Positions 36,839 to 49,679 of a DNA stretch of 64,000 bases are shown here, piece after piece. Under the pieces are notes generated by a model. That model had not been told where the DNA came from, searched no databases, and saw only the letters and a program-made list of their open reading frames with translations. Position 1 is the stretch's first letter; the number at the start of each line of letters is the position of its first letter. Source of the stretch: Phyto melanocephala (Eukaryota > Arthropoda > Insecta > Diptera > Rhinophoridae); NCBI GenBank assembly GCA_941918925.1, contig OW799233.1, positions 144,710,223-144,774,222 of the forward strand. Direction: 5' to 3'. The translations under genes were made by a program, and so were the position numbers.

Positions 36839-38878
36839 TCTTTATGCTTATATGAGCTAGTTTTTTTATCAAAATAAACATTATAACCTAAAAATATTAA
36901 AGCATTCTTTTAACATTATTCCAAAATACATATGAATATATATATGTATGTATAAGTTTGTGTGTAAGTATTTATATATAAAAAGTCGCATATAAACATA
37001 TGTTCCACTCTTTATGCAAACAACATATTCATACTTGAGTTTCCATAAATACATTCATTTGAAACCATGAATGTTAACAATGAAAAATAAAAGTAAAAAA
37101 AAATTCCAAAATATTTTTAACAATAAAAAAATAAAATTTTTTGCTTTTTTGCACACATTTTTCTTTGGTAAATAATAAAAAGAAGAGCAGTTAAGTTTTT
37201 TTTTCGTTTTTTTATTTACTTTTAATTGTTAAATATACTAAAACAGGGATAAAGTGGAACAACTACTTAAAGTGTTTTCTTCTACGTATGTAGTTTTGAA
37301 GCACATGTATGTTTGTACATTAGGGGTATAACTAATTTTTTGGCATAGTATTATGAGGTCAACCATGTCCCAGAAACCACGAAAATCATAATATTTTGTA
37401 ATTTTTTTAAAAAAAGTTCACGGACCAATTGGTTTTTCTAAACAGGTGTATAAAAAATTATTTAAAAATTTTTTATTTTTTAAATTACTCAAAGTTATAT
37501 ACGTATAACGAAAACAAGAAATATTATGAGTTAGTTATTAAAAGATAAAAATTTAATATTTAAAGTTCGAGAAGATTCACAGAAATTATAAATATCCTGA
37601 ACAACTTTAATGGCGAGCTATGCACAGATATTATTTTTTGTTGGTTTCGGATTTTTGAATCATCTTTTTTCCAATGCTTAATAAAGCAGCTTTAAGCGGC
37701 TTAAAATCTTCAAAGTGATTGATGTGAAGCTTCAAAGTAGTCTTCGCGAAATCTTTAGTCTGAAAACCATATGTCAAACCATTTACCGCAGATAAACTTT
37801 AATATCGGATACAAGTTGTTCTGATATTTTGGTATTAATATTAAAGTTAAACTCACTAAAATGGCTCTTGAGTTCAAACGAGCGTTAGTTATTGCATGTA
37901 TAGGTTTAAGATTTATATATGGACATTTTTTAGTTTCTTGAAGAATCTAAATGCAGTTCCTAAACTGTTTTTGAATATAGTTAACTGGTTTTTCGAGAAT
38001 GTAAAATTTTTTTCATCTGAATGGAAACTTTTTTTGAATGACATTTCGGAACACTTAAAGCACGGACTTAAACTAATAAATATATTATTTTACATGACTT
38101 AAAATTATTTATACGGTGTTTTTTTATTAATTTTTAATTTTTTTTTCGTTACAAAAGCTTAAAAACACGTTTTAGTTTACAGAAAAATCTCTTAGCATCT
38201 CTAAATATTACTGAGCTATTTTTTATGTTAACTAAACATTATTAATTTTCCTTAACCAAAAAGAAAATTAAAATTAAATATTAAATAAAAATTAAAATAT
38301 TCAAAACTTCATCGTGGTTGGTGTGTGAACTTTGTTGACCTTAGCAAAAAAATATACGTTCCCTTTATAGTTTTTTATGCTCTATCGGACTATGCTATGC
38401 TAATTTTGATATTTTAAAGGATTGTTAAAAAGTTATATCCGTAATGTACATGGGCCATGCAGTTAATTCGTTAGCATACATACTTAAACATATGTTAAAA
38501 AAATTTACAGTAATTCTGCGTACCGGAAAATGTCAGCAAGTATTTCAATGCTGTTTTTTTTAATAGAATAATGTGAATAGACTTTATTTTATGAGCTCAA
38601 CATTAGTTATATTTAATTGGATTGCAAATAAAAATTTATGAAATTTTTAACTTAAAAAGTTTAAAATTAATTATATTTTACTTCAAGTTGTTCATTATTT
38701 TATTGTTTTTTTTCTTTGTACGTTTTTTTTATAAAAATTTGCTATTACAAATATTGTGTGGTACGAGTGCAGTCTGTATGACACCGTTTTGGCAATTTCA
38801 GCACCGTTCTAAAAATGTTTTATGCAAAATATTTAATATATATAGCATAGTAATGTCAACTAATATATGAATTTAAAA
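36839..38878. other. Mostly no feature; weak coding-like patch
   Basis: At 37600-37780 the minus strand reads KDFAKTTLKLHINHFEDFKP and KAALLSIGKKMIQKSETNKK in one frame. This looks like a protein relic that I cannot name. The rest is AT-rich. Confidence 0.35.
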
Positions 38879-39812
38879 GTACACAGAAAAAAATATTGCT
38901 AAAATTTGTTTAATTAATTAAATTTTTAATTTGTTTTTGAATTCTAATTATAGTTTTCATTAATTTAATTAAATTTTTTAATTGATATTAAATATTTTCA
39001 AAAAACAAAGAGATTTCTGTCAGTTGAAAAAAATTTTAAAAAATAAAATATATTATTTTAAATAACATTTACTTGAAAATTTAATTTTAAGAATAAATTT
39101 AATACAATTGTTACTCAAGGAGCGAAATAATGAAAAATTGTCGCCAATCTGCAGAGAAATTTCTGGTAAGTGCACATATGTACATACATATATAAAAATA
39201 TGTTCTGCTTTAAATATAATAAATGGTTTCGGTTTCATTGTAGGTATGCCAAAATTCATTACATATTTATTGTGTGCCTTTATATTCCTCAGAATTCTCA
39301 TTTTAATAGGTAAGTTAGTAGAATTTCTTTACTCTGCCTGATCAAGCCTTTTTACCGGTTAATGTTCCTTAATATCTAGATCGTTGATGCTAAAAATTAT
39401 TTTTGGAAATCCGGCTTTTGATATGGTATATTATGTGTGTGGAACACTATTTTTTATCATTAATTTTATTATATAAGTAAGAAAAAAAAATAAGAATATT
39501 TTTTTTTGTATTTTTTTATACAGGCTTAATAAATTATATTATTGATATAATAAATGCTTTAATATTATAAAACCCGAATTTTAAATAAAGACATGATTAC
39601 ATTAATTAAAATCATTTTTAAAAATTATAAAAATTTTAATTAATTTTTTAATACTGTTTTAATTGATATTTTTCTCCATATTTTTTCAATTAAAACTATT
39701 AATTTTCATCTAATCAATAGTATCATTTTGATGATTGGACACAATTAAACAATTTTTTAATTAATAATATTAATTTCGTAATTAAAACCCATTTTTATTT
39801 TTTTCTGTGTAC
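38879..39812. mobile_element. MITE-3: AT-rich TIR element (GTACACAG ends)
   Basis: About 934 bp with TIRs GTACACAGAAAAAAATA at left and its near-complement TATTTTTTTCTGTGTAC at right. Both subterminal regions are full of TTAATTAATTAAATTT-like words. No coding frame of interest. Confidence 0.7.
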
Positions 39813-40130
39813 GATTTTTACCTATCTTTGCAGTTAAAAAAAATAAATAATACTTTTAAATTTCTTCACTAACACACTAATATTTTTTCCGCTTAGATAT
39901 TAACTATATTATTAAGCAGGTAAGAAATTTGTTGACATTTCTAAAATCTAAAATGACACGTTGATAACCTATCACTGGTGCATATAAAATGTCGTTAAAT
40001 AGTAATTATAAATTTAACTCATTTTGTAAATATACATATGCAAGAGTTAGAAACGAATACATTTTTCTTTAAATATTGAAAGAAGCTCAAATATAAAAAT
40101 ACAAAAAAATGTCAGAACATTTTCTAAAAA
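39813..40130. other. No feature seen
   Basis: AT-rich spacer before Helentron G. Confidence 0.5.
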
Positions 40131-41913
40131 AACAAGTAAGAGCACTATATTCGGCTGTGCCGAATCTTTTATACCCACCACCAATTTTGTGTACATTTAA
40201 AGCACAATATTTATTATTTTGTTAATCGCTATAGAATAATTTCTTTATAATAAAATATGTATCACTTTCTTTGTAGAGGGTGGTTAAATTTTAAGGGCCC
40301 ATGTTGAAGGTGAACCACACCTAAACTTCAACTTTTTTCTTGCATTTCATTTGACATTTCTCAATCTCAGACTAACTCAATTTGAACCGTGGAAAGATAC
40401 GCAATCAAGCAACGCTTTTAAATATTAAAGATTTTTATAAAAATGGGCGTTCAAATCAAAATGCATTTTGTGCACTTCGTGATTCTTTTGGTCAACATAA
40501 TCGTTCGAATTCGTCCACAATCGTGAGAATTGTAAAAAATATTTAAATGCCTGCAAAGCAGGTCTGTATGAAATGTGAAAACATCAGTGAATGCCATCTT
40601 AGTTCGTTGAATGGGAAGCATTGCTGTTTTTCACGATAACGTGGCAAAAGAGCAAGCAACCTCGACTCATCATCGTGCCCAACAATCGAGCATCAACAGT
40701 GTCATTGAAAATTTGGACTATCGGATCGTGGTGTGCCGCCTAGGTTGGGGGGGCCATTTGGCCGATATTTTGTTCCATACATAATTGAAGCATACAAATA
40801 TTATCATTATAAAAATAAATGATAATAATTTCATAATAATTTTATTCAAAATCAATAAAGTCCCTTAAAATTAAACCACCCATTATAACTTCGGTATGCT
40901 AGTAAAATGTTTTCGTAAATTTAGTCTTTCAATGAAAGTGGCCGTTAAAATACGCGTGTCAATAAAGTTTCTGCTAATAAACATAACTTAGATATTTCAA
41001 TATAGTCCTTTAGTATTCCAAAGTCTTTATTCATGAAAATAAATTGTTTATAATGTTTAGAGATAATTTGTTTTTTTTAGGTCAAAATTTTCCTAAATTC
41101 CCATTTTTAATAGAGCATAACTTCAGGAGAACATAAGCATAAGTTGTTAGCATGCCATCTAGTAGTTGCTAGTAGAGTCATCTATCTTATCATCTTTATC
41201 TTATATTTAGCTACAGTACAATAAATGGCGCAGTGTATGATGAATAAATGCTAATATATATGACTAATATATTTTTATAAAAATTTAAAGAAAAAAAGTG
41301 TGCACGGCACATCTATTTTACGTTATAGCGAAGACTTTGACCAAAAAGCCATGTTTGCAAAATTTCAGAATCGAACATAGAGTTTTGTTAGTTTTATTAC
41401 GTTTTAAATTGGAAATATACACTGTGCGGTATAAATTTTCGTACATTTTTATCTATAACTCTTTTCCAAAGTCATAGATTTCAGCGATTTTCAGGGAGAA
41501 ATATTCTTTTGACTCGATAAATATATATTCGAAGTTTCATGACACTACGTTAATGCGTCTGGACACAATTCAATTTTATTCGATGTGCGAAGGACAAGGT
41601 TTTTTCGACCTACTCTTGCCTTATGAGCTATAACTCTCTTCCTAATATTTCGATTTAGCCCATTTTCAATACCAAACAAACCTTGTCTATAAGAAAGATT
41701 CTGGCAAAATTTGAGCCCCCTACCTTTTTCGGTGCGACCTCTATCGTGCTTTCAGCAGACGGACAGACGGACGGACATAGCTAGATCGTCATTAAATCAA
41801 ACCCTGATTCAGAATATATATACTTTATGGGGTCTAAAATGGATATTTCGATGTGTTACAAACGGAATGACAAAATGAATATACCCCCACCATTTTTTTG
41901 GTGGCGGGTATAA
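40131..41913 (-). mobile_element. DINE-1-like Helentron, copy G (carries MITE-1)
   Basis: 3' end ACAAGTAAGAGCACTATATTCGGCTGTGCCGAA at left and intact 5' hairpin at right. MITE-1 at 40276-40883. Compared with copy B it lacks the start of the shared insert: TCTTTATTCATG at about 41035 runs straight into AAAATAAATTGTTTATAATG. It shares B's subfamily differences and has no tandem modules. Confidence 0.92.
40276..40883 (+). mobile_element. MITE-1 copy 6
   Basis: 608 bp, TIRs GAGGGTGG...CCACCCAT with TA on both sides (40274-40275, 40884-40885). Almost identical to the copy at 9980. The deletion junction is clear: after AKEQATSTHHRAQQSSIN the next readable residues are SVIENLDYRI and GGHLADILFHT, the family's last residues. 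Confidence 0.87.
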
Positions 41914-42689
41914 AAATGATAAACATTGCAGAATTGTCAATTATTTACACAATTTATTTAAAACATACAAAAGATATTTATCATTAAAAAGCAGAATAAA
42001 ATTAAAATTGTTAAAATAATAATACAAAGTATTTAAAAATGTATCAGAATTTAATAAAATTCAAGCCTGGAGCTCTTTGTGTTTTTGCATCGGAGTTCTT
42101 TTTGTTTTTTTTTTTTTTGTCACTTGTATAGTATTGTTGTTAGTAATTTGAATTGAAAATTTGTATAAACTAAGACATATTCGGCTTGGACATGTGTACT
42201 CTGTCCAGCACCACTAACGAAAAAATTTTCTTTTTATTTATGTGCATATCTATCATGACGAAGGCGACCATCGAAAACATTTAAACAGAAAAAGTCAAAA
42301 AGGAATGAATTTTTATTTAGAAAGTACACTATTGTATAGAGCTTAACTTCTTATACAATTCTTAAGCTGATTTTGATTATTTTCTTTTTTTTCAGTTAGT
42401 TTAGAAAAAAACATCTACACGGGTCAAAAAACAGAAGTGGTTTACCGAAATAACCAATTTTGTTATGTAACGTATTGATACCTCATAAAAATAAATAAGG
42501 TAAATAAAATTAAATAAAAATATGCTGAAAACTAAAAAAAACTGGTTTGATTTTACCCAAAACTGTTTTATACTTTTTATATCCTGTACACGAGTGCACA
42601 AGAAACTTTGTAATTTTTGTTCAGTATCTTTCATTATCGAAAACTGAGTAAATTTTATATATATAATAAATAATTTTTTACAATTCTAT
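41914..42689. other. No feature seen
   Basis: AT-rich spacer. Confidence 0.5.
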
Positions 42690-43195
42690 GGGAAGGCAAT
42701 TTGGGCTGATAAGCAATACGAAGAGTACCAAGAGCTACCATTATATCCATTAAAAACAATGGAATCAAATGGTTTATGGGCTGTTGGAATTATTGTTCAA
42801 AATTTTTTTTTTAAATGAGGCAATTAAAAATTTTACCGTCAATGCTTATCGTGATAACACAATATAAACAAACTATTCGCTACCTGAAAATCAAACGCAT
42901 TGTCCCGGTGAGCTCTGTTTTGAACAAGACGCCACAAGTCATACAGCGCTTGAAATAATGAACTTGTTAAGAAATCATCTTGATGATTTCACGTTTTGCC
43001 ACATTTAATTGACTTTTCAGATCATGTAAAACCTTAGGAAGTAAGCCTGCTACGATTGGCGCTTAAAGATCCAATATTACTCGTGTTATTCGCAAGATAC
43101 CAATCGCTTTGCTCAAACTAGTTTCCCAAGATTGGACCTTTTAAATGGACCACCTCAGACTTAGTCGTGGCAAATATTTGCATGATATTATTTTC
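42690..43195 (+). pseudogene. Tc1/mariner-type DDE transposase relic 2
   Basis: Plus-strand frames give LPLYPLKTMESNGLWAVGII, matching the family's PLHxxKxTVWCGLWAxGIIG. NEAIKNFTVNAYRDNT follows (usual DEAGxxxTVNGxRYRxM), then FEQDATSHTALEIMNLLRNH (usual FQQDGATxHTAxExxxLLRxx, with the second catalytic Asp kept). The end reads MDHLRLSRGKYLHDIIF, close to the usual C-terminus RSRGGHLxEIIF. The N-terminal DNA-binding part is missing and several frame breaks occur. It is the same general class as the pieces inside MITE-1. Confidence 0.75.
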
Positions 43196-44162
43196 AGACA
43201 GTCAATTATTCTATTATCCGATAATGAAAATTTAAGGTTCTCTTTTAAATTAATGGGTTTTTTAATCACGTTTAACCACCCATTTTGTATCATTAAATAT
43301 TTTTTATAATTTTTTATTATTTCATTTTAATATAGTTTATTTCTCTTGTTTAACTTTATTTTTATAAACATAAAAGTTAATATTGTATAACAGTTAACTA
43401 TATCAAAAAACTAGTCCTCACAACAAAACTTGGCCTCGTAAGTAAACTGATTAAAGCTGCACTGTAATGTGCAACAAATAGCAATAAGTTAGGCAATCGT
43501 GAGTATTAAAAAAATTTCTTTTAAATAATTCGCATGCAAAAATTATAAAATAATGCCAGAATAAAAATTATTATTAATTGAAAATGTATTGATTATAAAT
43601 TGAAAAAATTTATACTAAGAAATAATTTTCTTATCTGAGGTAGATAGATAATCAGTTTAGTCACGAGAGCCGTTAACGAGTTTATTTCGTGCGGGAAATG
43701 ACATACGCAAATAAATTATTTTATATTGTGGTAAATTTTTCACGATCATTTATTATTTGATAGATGGTCTTCATATATATCGCGTTTTCTAAAGCTTTGG
43801 TGATTATGCCTTAAGACAGTTGTTATAATTTGAGTACTTTATGGAGTACCGAATTTTTGCATAGAAGTGGTTGTTTACAACCCATGATTGTGAAATTTTA
43901 AATGCAATTCTTATAGTTACGAAACTTGTAGTATCGTTTATTACAATTAGTGAAAGCGCCGCCTTTGTTTTCTTGTAAATCGGTTGAGAGGGTCTAAAGA
44001 TATCAAATTAAGACATAGGACAACTTATTTGTATATAAAATCGATTAACCAGTTTCTTTAAGAAGCAATAGTTTTATCAGCCGTAAAATAAAAAATCTAT
44101 ATATTTTTGTTACGACTTTAAAACACGAAAGCTGGATCCGCAATTTAATAAATATTTATATA
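43196..44162. other. No feature seen
   Basis: AT-rich; no recognisable content. Confidence 0.5.
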
Positions 44163-45008
44163 CTAGCCAAGACCGGCGCGCGCTGCTACGCCCCCAAATG
44201 AATAAAACTGCATTCTGAATTTTAATTGAATATATTAAAAATAATATTTAATTGAGTTTTATTGTAATGCAAGTGGGTAAACAATATTTTATGTTTTTTT
44301 CATTCGCTGAAAAAATTAACAAGTGTTCCCACTCTAGAGCATGCGACGTTCAGCTGGCCATGTGAAAATCATGGATTTTCTAAATTCAATTCTGCAACAC
44401 GCAGAGATTGTCCTTGTTCTTTGTTGATGGTAATAGCGAAGGCAAGGCTAACTGGAAACTGTAGTCGCTTGAAATTCAGGGACAAATCGGTATGAACCAT
44501 TAAAATGCGTGGAAAAAGCTGAAAATAATAACTTATTTTTAATGGGGGTGGACTGTCCACTTTTCTAATTACAAACATGACAGCTCAAAATGTGTGCAAA
44601 GTTTTATAAAAATCGGTCAAGTGCAAGAAGCTAAAAATTATAAATTTTTTTAAGGGCGTGGCCCTGCCCACTTTTATAAACACGACGTTAGATAGTCATG
44701 ACAGCTTAATATGTGTGCAAAGTCTCAGAAAAATGACTGCAGTGCAAGCACCTTAAGTAGCTAAAAATTATAACTTTTTTTATGGGCGTAACACTGCCCA
44801 CTTTTCTTGTCACGAAATTATATAGTCATAAGAGTTCAATATATGTGCAAAAATTCAGAATAATCGGTCTGGTCCAAGTAGCTAAAAATTATAACACTAT
44901 CTGCAATGTGTACAACAACTTGTCAAGGTTTGAGTCTGATCGGCTTAACGGTTTCGGAGTTTATAGCTGACATACAAACAGAGTTTCAATAACATATATA
45001 CAGATAGA
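44163..45008 (-). mobile_element. Helitron with defined ends and a helicase fragment
   Basis: On the minus strand it starts TCTATCTGTATATATG (preceded by A) and ends with a GC-rich potential hairpin (CGCGCGCCGG) a few bases before CTAG (followed by T). This is the canonical Helitron A-TC...CTAR-T arrangement. It is 846 bp long. Three degenerate repeats with GGGCGTGGCCCTGCCCACTT-like text (about 44580-44880) fill the 5' part; the helicase fragment fills the 3' part. Confidence 0.75.
44283..44578 (-). pseudogene. Helitron Rep/Helicase C-terminal fragment
   Basis: The minus frame reads FPVSLAFAITINKEQGQSLR, the Pif1-like helicase motif V region of Helitrons (usual FPVxLAFAMTINKAQGQSL). AELNLENP and an in-frame TGA follow at the place of the usual Cys or Val. 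Then comes FSHGQLNVACSRVGTLVNFF, motif VI (usual FSHGQLYVAxSRV). The rest of the helicase and the Rep nuclease are absent. In an intact element this enzyme unwinds DNA during rolling-circle transposition in the nucleus. One TGA breaks an otherwise well-kept stretch. Confidence 0.85.
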
Positions 45009-47584
45009 TGTTTTACAAAAACTTTACACAGCACCAGAAAATCAAACAGTGACAAAATAATGATATCTACATGCAATACCTACAGTCTACACTTAAGATA
45101 TATATTTAAATGTACCTAGCTTTGAAAATACTTAGGTAATAAGTTTGAAGAATGACATCATTAGGACGCCGTCAGACTCTTTTGTTTTGGCAGGCTTTCG
45201 AATAAAATTGAATACTTGTTTGTAGACTAAAAGCAACATTTATTACAACTAAATTTAAATAAATTTCAAACTTATGTTTAACAAAGTCAAAAATATTTTA
45301 TTTATTTATCTCACCTAAAAACGCTTATTTGATTTGAACCTTTTATAAACATTGGTTTCTATCTTCTTAATATACTGGGATGCTTTTAATTGCAAATAAT
45401 AATTAGCACTCATAAATTTTACGATATAAAAATTAATTTATTTAAATGTACTTAAATATAACAACAGTTTGTTAAATATTTCACTAATGTATATTATATG
45501 TGCAATTAGCTACAACTTGCCATAGTTTTCTTACATTTATACTGGAATATCGGTTCGAGAACTCTCCATACAATGAAAATTTCATAAATACTTAGTTATT
45601 TAAAACACATGCTGAACGTATGCTACAAAGTATGAATTGTACATAATTTCAATCATGTTCATAATTTCATTTATAATTTCATTCTAATAACACAATAACA
45701 TATTTGTGTGCAGACCAAAAAAAAATTTGTTTTAAAATTAATAATAAACTCCATTTTAATAATATTTAAATGTAAGTGTAACAAATGTCAAAAAAGTTTC
45801 ATTTAATTCATCTAGCGTGAAAATGGTTAAGCACATTTTCGAGCCAACATCAAATATAATTTTAAACATATGTTAGAACTAGTTGAACCCGGACCGCATT
45901 ACTGGCCCAAATAATATTTTTGTATTGTATTAGATAAGAAATTTTTTTTAATCCAATTAATAGTTCATTATTGTAAATGCTATTTCTTTAATACTTCTCC
46001 ACAAGTCCTAAATGTTGCTGTTTTCTCTTAGAAACGAGATATTATCTCGTAATAAGAAGTATTCTTTATATTACCTCAGGTATTAAGGGCACATTCATAC
46101 CAAATTTTATCAGAATACAAAAAAAATATTTCTTTCGGAGACAAATTTTCCTTCACAATCTTATTTTAAGCACAGATATTGAAATCGTTCTTTTAACTAT
46201 AAAAAAAAAAAACAAACTTGGCATTTATGTAAATTCGGCAACATATAATCAAACAAATAAGACTCTGTGAGTAGTTTTTGAGACAATACAATAAAGTAGC
46301 TGACAAAAGACAAAAAAAAACTAAATACTTGTTACAAAAGTAGATTTCGCACCTTAACTAGAGACATCACCAGTGGTCATAAAGCATAAAACACGCAAAG
46401 CGGCATTACAATTTTATAACCCAGCAAATTCATACAACAAATGTGTGTAAAGAAAAACCCAAAACAGTAAAATACTGAAAACTATTTTGTATTTTTTATT
46501 CCTCTTTTTTAAGTTTTATTTTTTTACCAGTATTCGCAGCAGTTACAACGGAAATGCTTGTATAAATTCATTGCTTCCTACAAAAGAATTTTAAAATGAA
46601 TAAATAAATGAATGAATCAGCAAGTGACTGGACGAAAAAATGAATGAACGAATGGTCTTTTCACAGTGTCGCAAACACAGTTTTCAGTTTACAATTGTTT
46701 CACGTAACCACCGCATTTAACCGTGATAACCCCCATGTGTGCGTGTTGGCTTTTCTTAAAGTATGTATGGGTGTGTGTTCATGAATTCTTTTTTTCGGGA
46801 ATTTCAGCAAGAAACATTGTCGCTAGAGTTTATGGAAAATATACAGTTGTTACTTTACACCACTTTGCTACTATGAACTAAATACTACATCAGCAAACAA
46901 ACATGACAGACGTTGGTGGATACAATAAAAATTTCATGTTGTGCTGCTTTTAATTGTTAATGCAAGAACATTACAGAAACAACAAAATCAACAAACGTAT
47001 ATATACATACACACATATAAACACAATAAAATGACACAAATAAGTTGTTCTGGACACTGGTGAAAAGGTGAAGGAAGTTGTAGATGCAGATCAGAATACA
47101 ATTATAATTAATTTTACACAAATTACAAAATATATGTACAATGAATATTAAAATATAAAATGTTATGAAAAAAATAAAAATTGCTGTTTTTGTAAATGAT
47201 ACAAAAACTGTAAAGAATATTTAATTAAATTAATTTCTTTACTTCGAATATGACCATAACTCACTGACCATTGCATTTTTGATATAACTTTTTATTTTTA
47301 ATTTATAATTTTGATAACAAAAGATAGCTTTAATCATAGAGTGCTTAAAAAAATAAATTTTTAAAATAATAATATCTTTTAGATGCCTGCCACCAGCCTC
47401 TTCGCAAGCTGCTGAGCTTTGCTGTATCTGGCCCATATATATAAATATATATGTCCTTTATTTAATTAAATATTAATAGAAATAGAAATATATATCGATT
47501 TTTAATAAAAATAAAAGTTAAATAAAAGTTCAAAGTGAACATAGGGCGACATCTGGCCCATAACTGAAGCCAAAACTAGTTAAT
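45009..47584. other. No feature seen
   Basis: AT-rich with CA-rich patches (46990-47030). No gene or named repeat. Confidence 0.5.
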
Positions 47585-48330
47585 CAATAGCAATAATTTC
47601 ATTCATACACGATTTTTCAAATAACCCCACTAAAATAAATCTGGTGGTGTTAAGTCGGGTGACCGTGATGGCTAATAGACATCTTTAAATCATGAAACGA
47701 TACGGTTACCAAAAACCGTTTGCAGCAAATTTATCATATCCCTTGCGGTATGGCACTGCGTCTTATTGAAATCACATTTCTTGAGTACTATCAAGTTCGG
47801 GAAACAACAAAATTTCTAACATAGCCCTGTAACGCTCACCATTTGCAGTCAATGCTTTGTCATCTTCGTCTTGCAAGAAAAGCGGGCAGTGGATCTTGTC
47901 TGCTGACACTCCGCACTAAACTGTGACTCAAGTCAATACAAAGGCGCTAATGAATTACTATTGGGTTTTCAGTGCCCCAGAATCTAAAATTTTGCTTATT
48001 TACAAAACCATTTAAAGGGAAATACGCTTCATCACACATTATTGTTTTTTTCATATAATCAGCATAATCCGATAATACTTAATTAAGTAATTTTTTACAA
48101 AATCTTAAGCGGGTTGCAAAATTTCATGTATCATTTGTATCTTTTACGGAAACAGGAATAATTTTCTTTTTCGTTACTCTCCGCAATAAAGTTCTGGACA
48201 TTTGAAACTGAGTGGCACGTTTATGAGTCAATATAACAGAGTTCCTATTTACGCTCTCCCGAACTCGTTCGATATTATCTTGGCTTGACGCTTCAAGCGG
48301 TCTTGCACTCCGAGGCAAGTCACTTATAGA
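47585..48330 (-). pseudogene. Tc1/mariner-type DDE transposase relic 3 (longest)
   Basis: Minus strand, from DNA-binding region to C-terminal third. NIERVRESVNRN and RATQFQMSRTLLRRVTKK correspond to the second helix-turn-helix region (usual NIAxVRESV...RAQQLGxSxxTLxRIL). Then CDEAYFPLNGFVNKQNFRFW carries the first catalytic Asp (usual SDEAHFxLxGxVNKQNxRxW). ENPIVIH follows, then DDKALTANGERYRAML, then FNKTQCHTARDMINLLQ, where the second catalytic Asp (QQDGA) is lost. SRSPDLTPPDLF-stop-WGYLKNRV carries the third Asp. Several in-frame stops. It shows what the complete class looks like in this genome. Confidence 0.88.
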
Positions 48331-48564
48331 TCCCGATGAATGAAAGCGAGCATGATTTCGTGATTGTGCATTTCTGGTGTTAAGAAAATTTTCTTTCGGT
48401 TTAAACTACCGAATATTGACTAGCCAAATAAAACTCAAAAATTTGTGCTCATTGCTTAGTCGCATACATGGCTACTGAAACTCTCAAACGTTTTTTATAA
48501 TACCAAAATATAAAAAAAGATAAAAATACAAATACAGGGTATTATATCACTTATAAGCTTAGTT

Positions 48565-49292
48565 GTAATAAGACAGAGCATATATTCGTCTGTGCTGAAT
48601 ATTTGATACCCATAACCAATTTGTTACTTTTGTAGCACAAATTCTTTTGTTTTTTTTAACAGCAATAATTTCTATAAAATAATTTCCTGGTGTCAAAATA
48701 TGTATTTCATTCTTTGTTTAGGTTCTATTTACTAATTATTTTTTTACATTTAGTCTCAAAATAAAACCTAATGTATTTATATTTGCAATAGCAGTGACAC
48801 TACCAAGTTGTTAACCACAATGTTATATTTTAACGGAAACGGAGGAATAATAAATAATAATATTTACTCTTTGTAGGCATGACACATCCTGCTTAATTAT
48901 AATATTATTTGTAAATATTTGTTCTATTTTTTATACAGGCTCAAGGTCAAGTCACTTAATTGAAAAATTTAATTAAAAAATGCTTAATAAATTTACCTAA
49001 GGAATACAATTTTTAAATTTCATTACCATTTAATGTCAAAAAATATCTAACTCAGTTTTAATATCAAACATTTCTGATGTATTAGAAATATTCCGACAGA
49101 ATTTCATCCCCATAACTTTTTTCTTATGTGGTTTCAACAGACAGACAGACGAATATTGCTTTTTTGTCCTTAAGTGAAAGCAGGACTCAAAAGGTATATA
49201 CTTTTTAGGGTCGAATATTAATATTTCGATGTGTAACAAATATAATACTAAAATATTTACTTCCACATAATTTTTTTGATGTGGCTTTTTAA
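48565..49292 (-). mobile_element. Old, decayed Helentron, copy K
   Basis: Left: AGACAGAGCATATATTCGTCTGTGCTGAA, a decayed 3' hairpin, then ATACCCATAACCAATTTGTTAC. Right: CAGACAGACAGACG, GGTATATACTTTTTAGGGTC and ATATTTCGATGTGTAACAAA, then a broken 5' hairpin (CCACATAATTTTTTTGATGTGG). GGGCGT modules and MITE-1 are absent. Confidence 0.65.
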
Positions 49293-49679
49293 AATGTGCA
49301 TGTATTTTTATATTTGGGTAATAGGTGCAGTATGCTAGGGTGATTCTTAGAAAAATTTGTCTTCTGGATTTGACCATAATTAAGTCAGAAAAACCTTGTT
49401 ACAAATCCAGTCAACATGTGCCTCAGAGGCACATACATAGGATCTACATACATATTTCAATTAAGTTTGCATATTTTAAACAGTAGAAAATAACTCGTTT
49501 CAAGTGTGGGCACAAGCAGAAAATGTCTACTTCAAAAATACGTTTGGTTAAATGCGCTCGGCTGGTTGGAAAAAACATCAATTCAATAGTTTTTTTTCGT
49601 CGTAATTATTTTGACTGTCATTCCAATTGAGAAATCTTACAACTATTTAACGGGTGTCAGAATTCTTCGTAGTCTATAT

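Noticed and set aside
39053..39341. Overlapping frames on both strands with a hydrophobic tail
   Set aside because: Inside MITE-3; antisense overlap and no second copy of the frame.
49036..49377. 113-codon minus frame
   Set aside because: Covers the decayed 5' end of Helentron K; composition fits noise.
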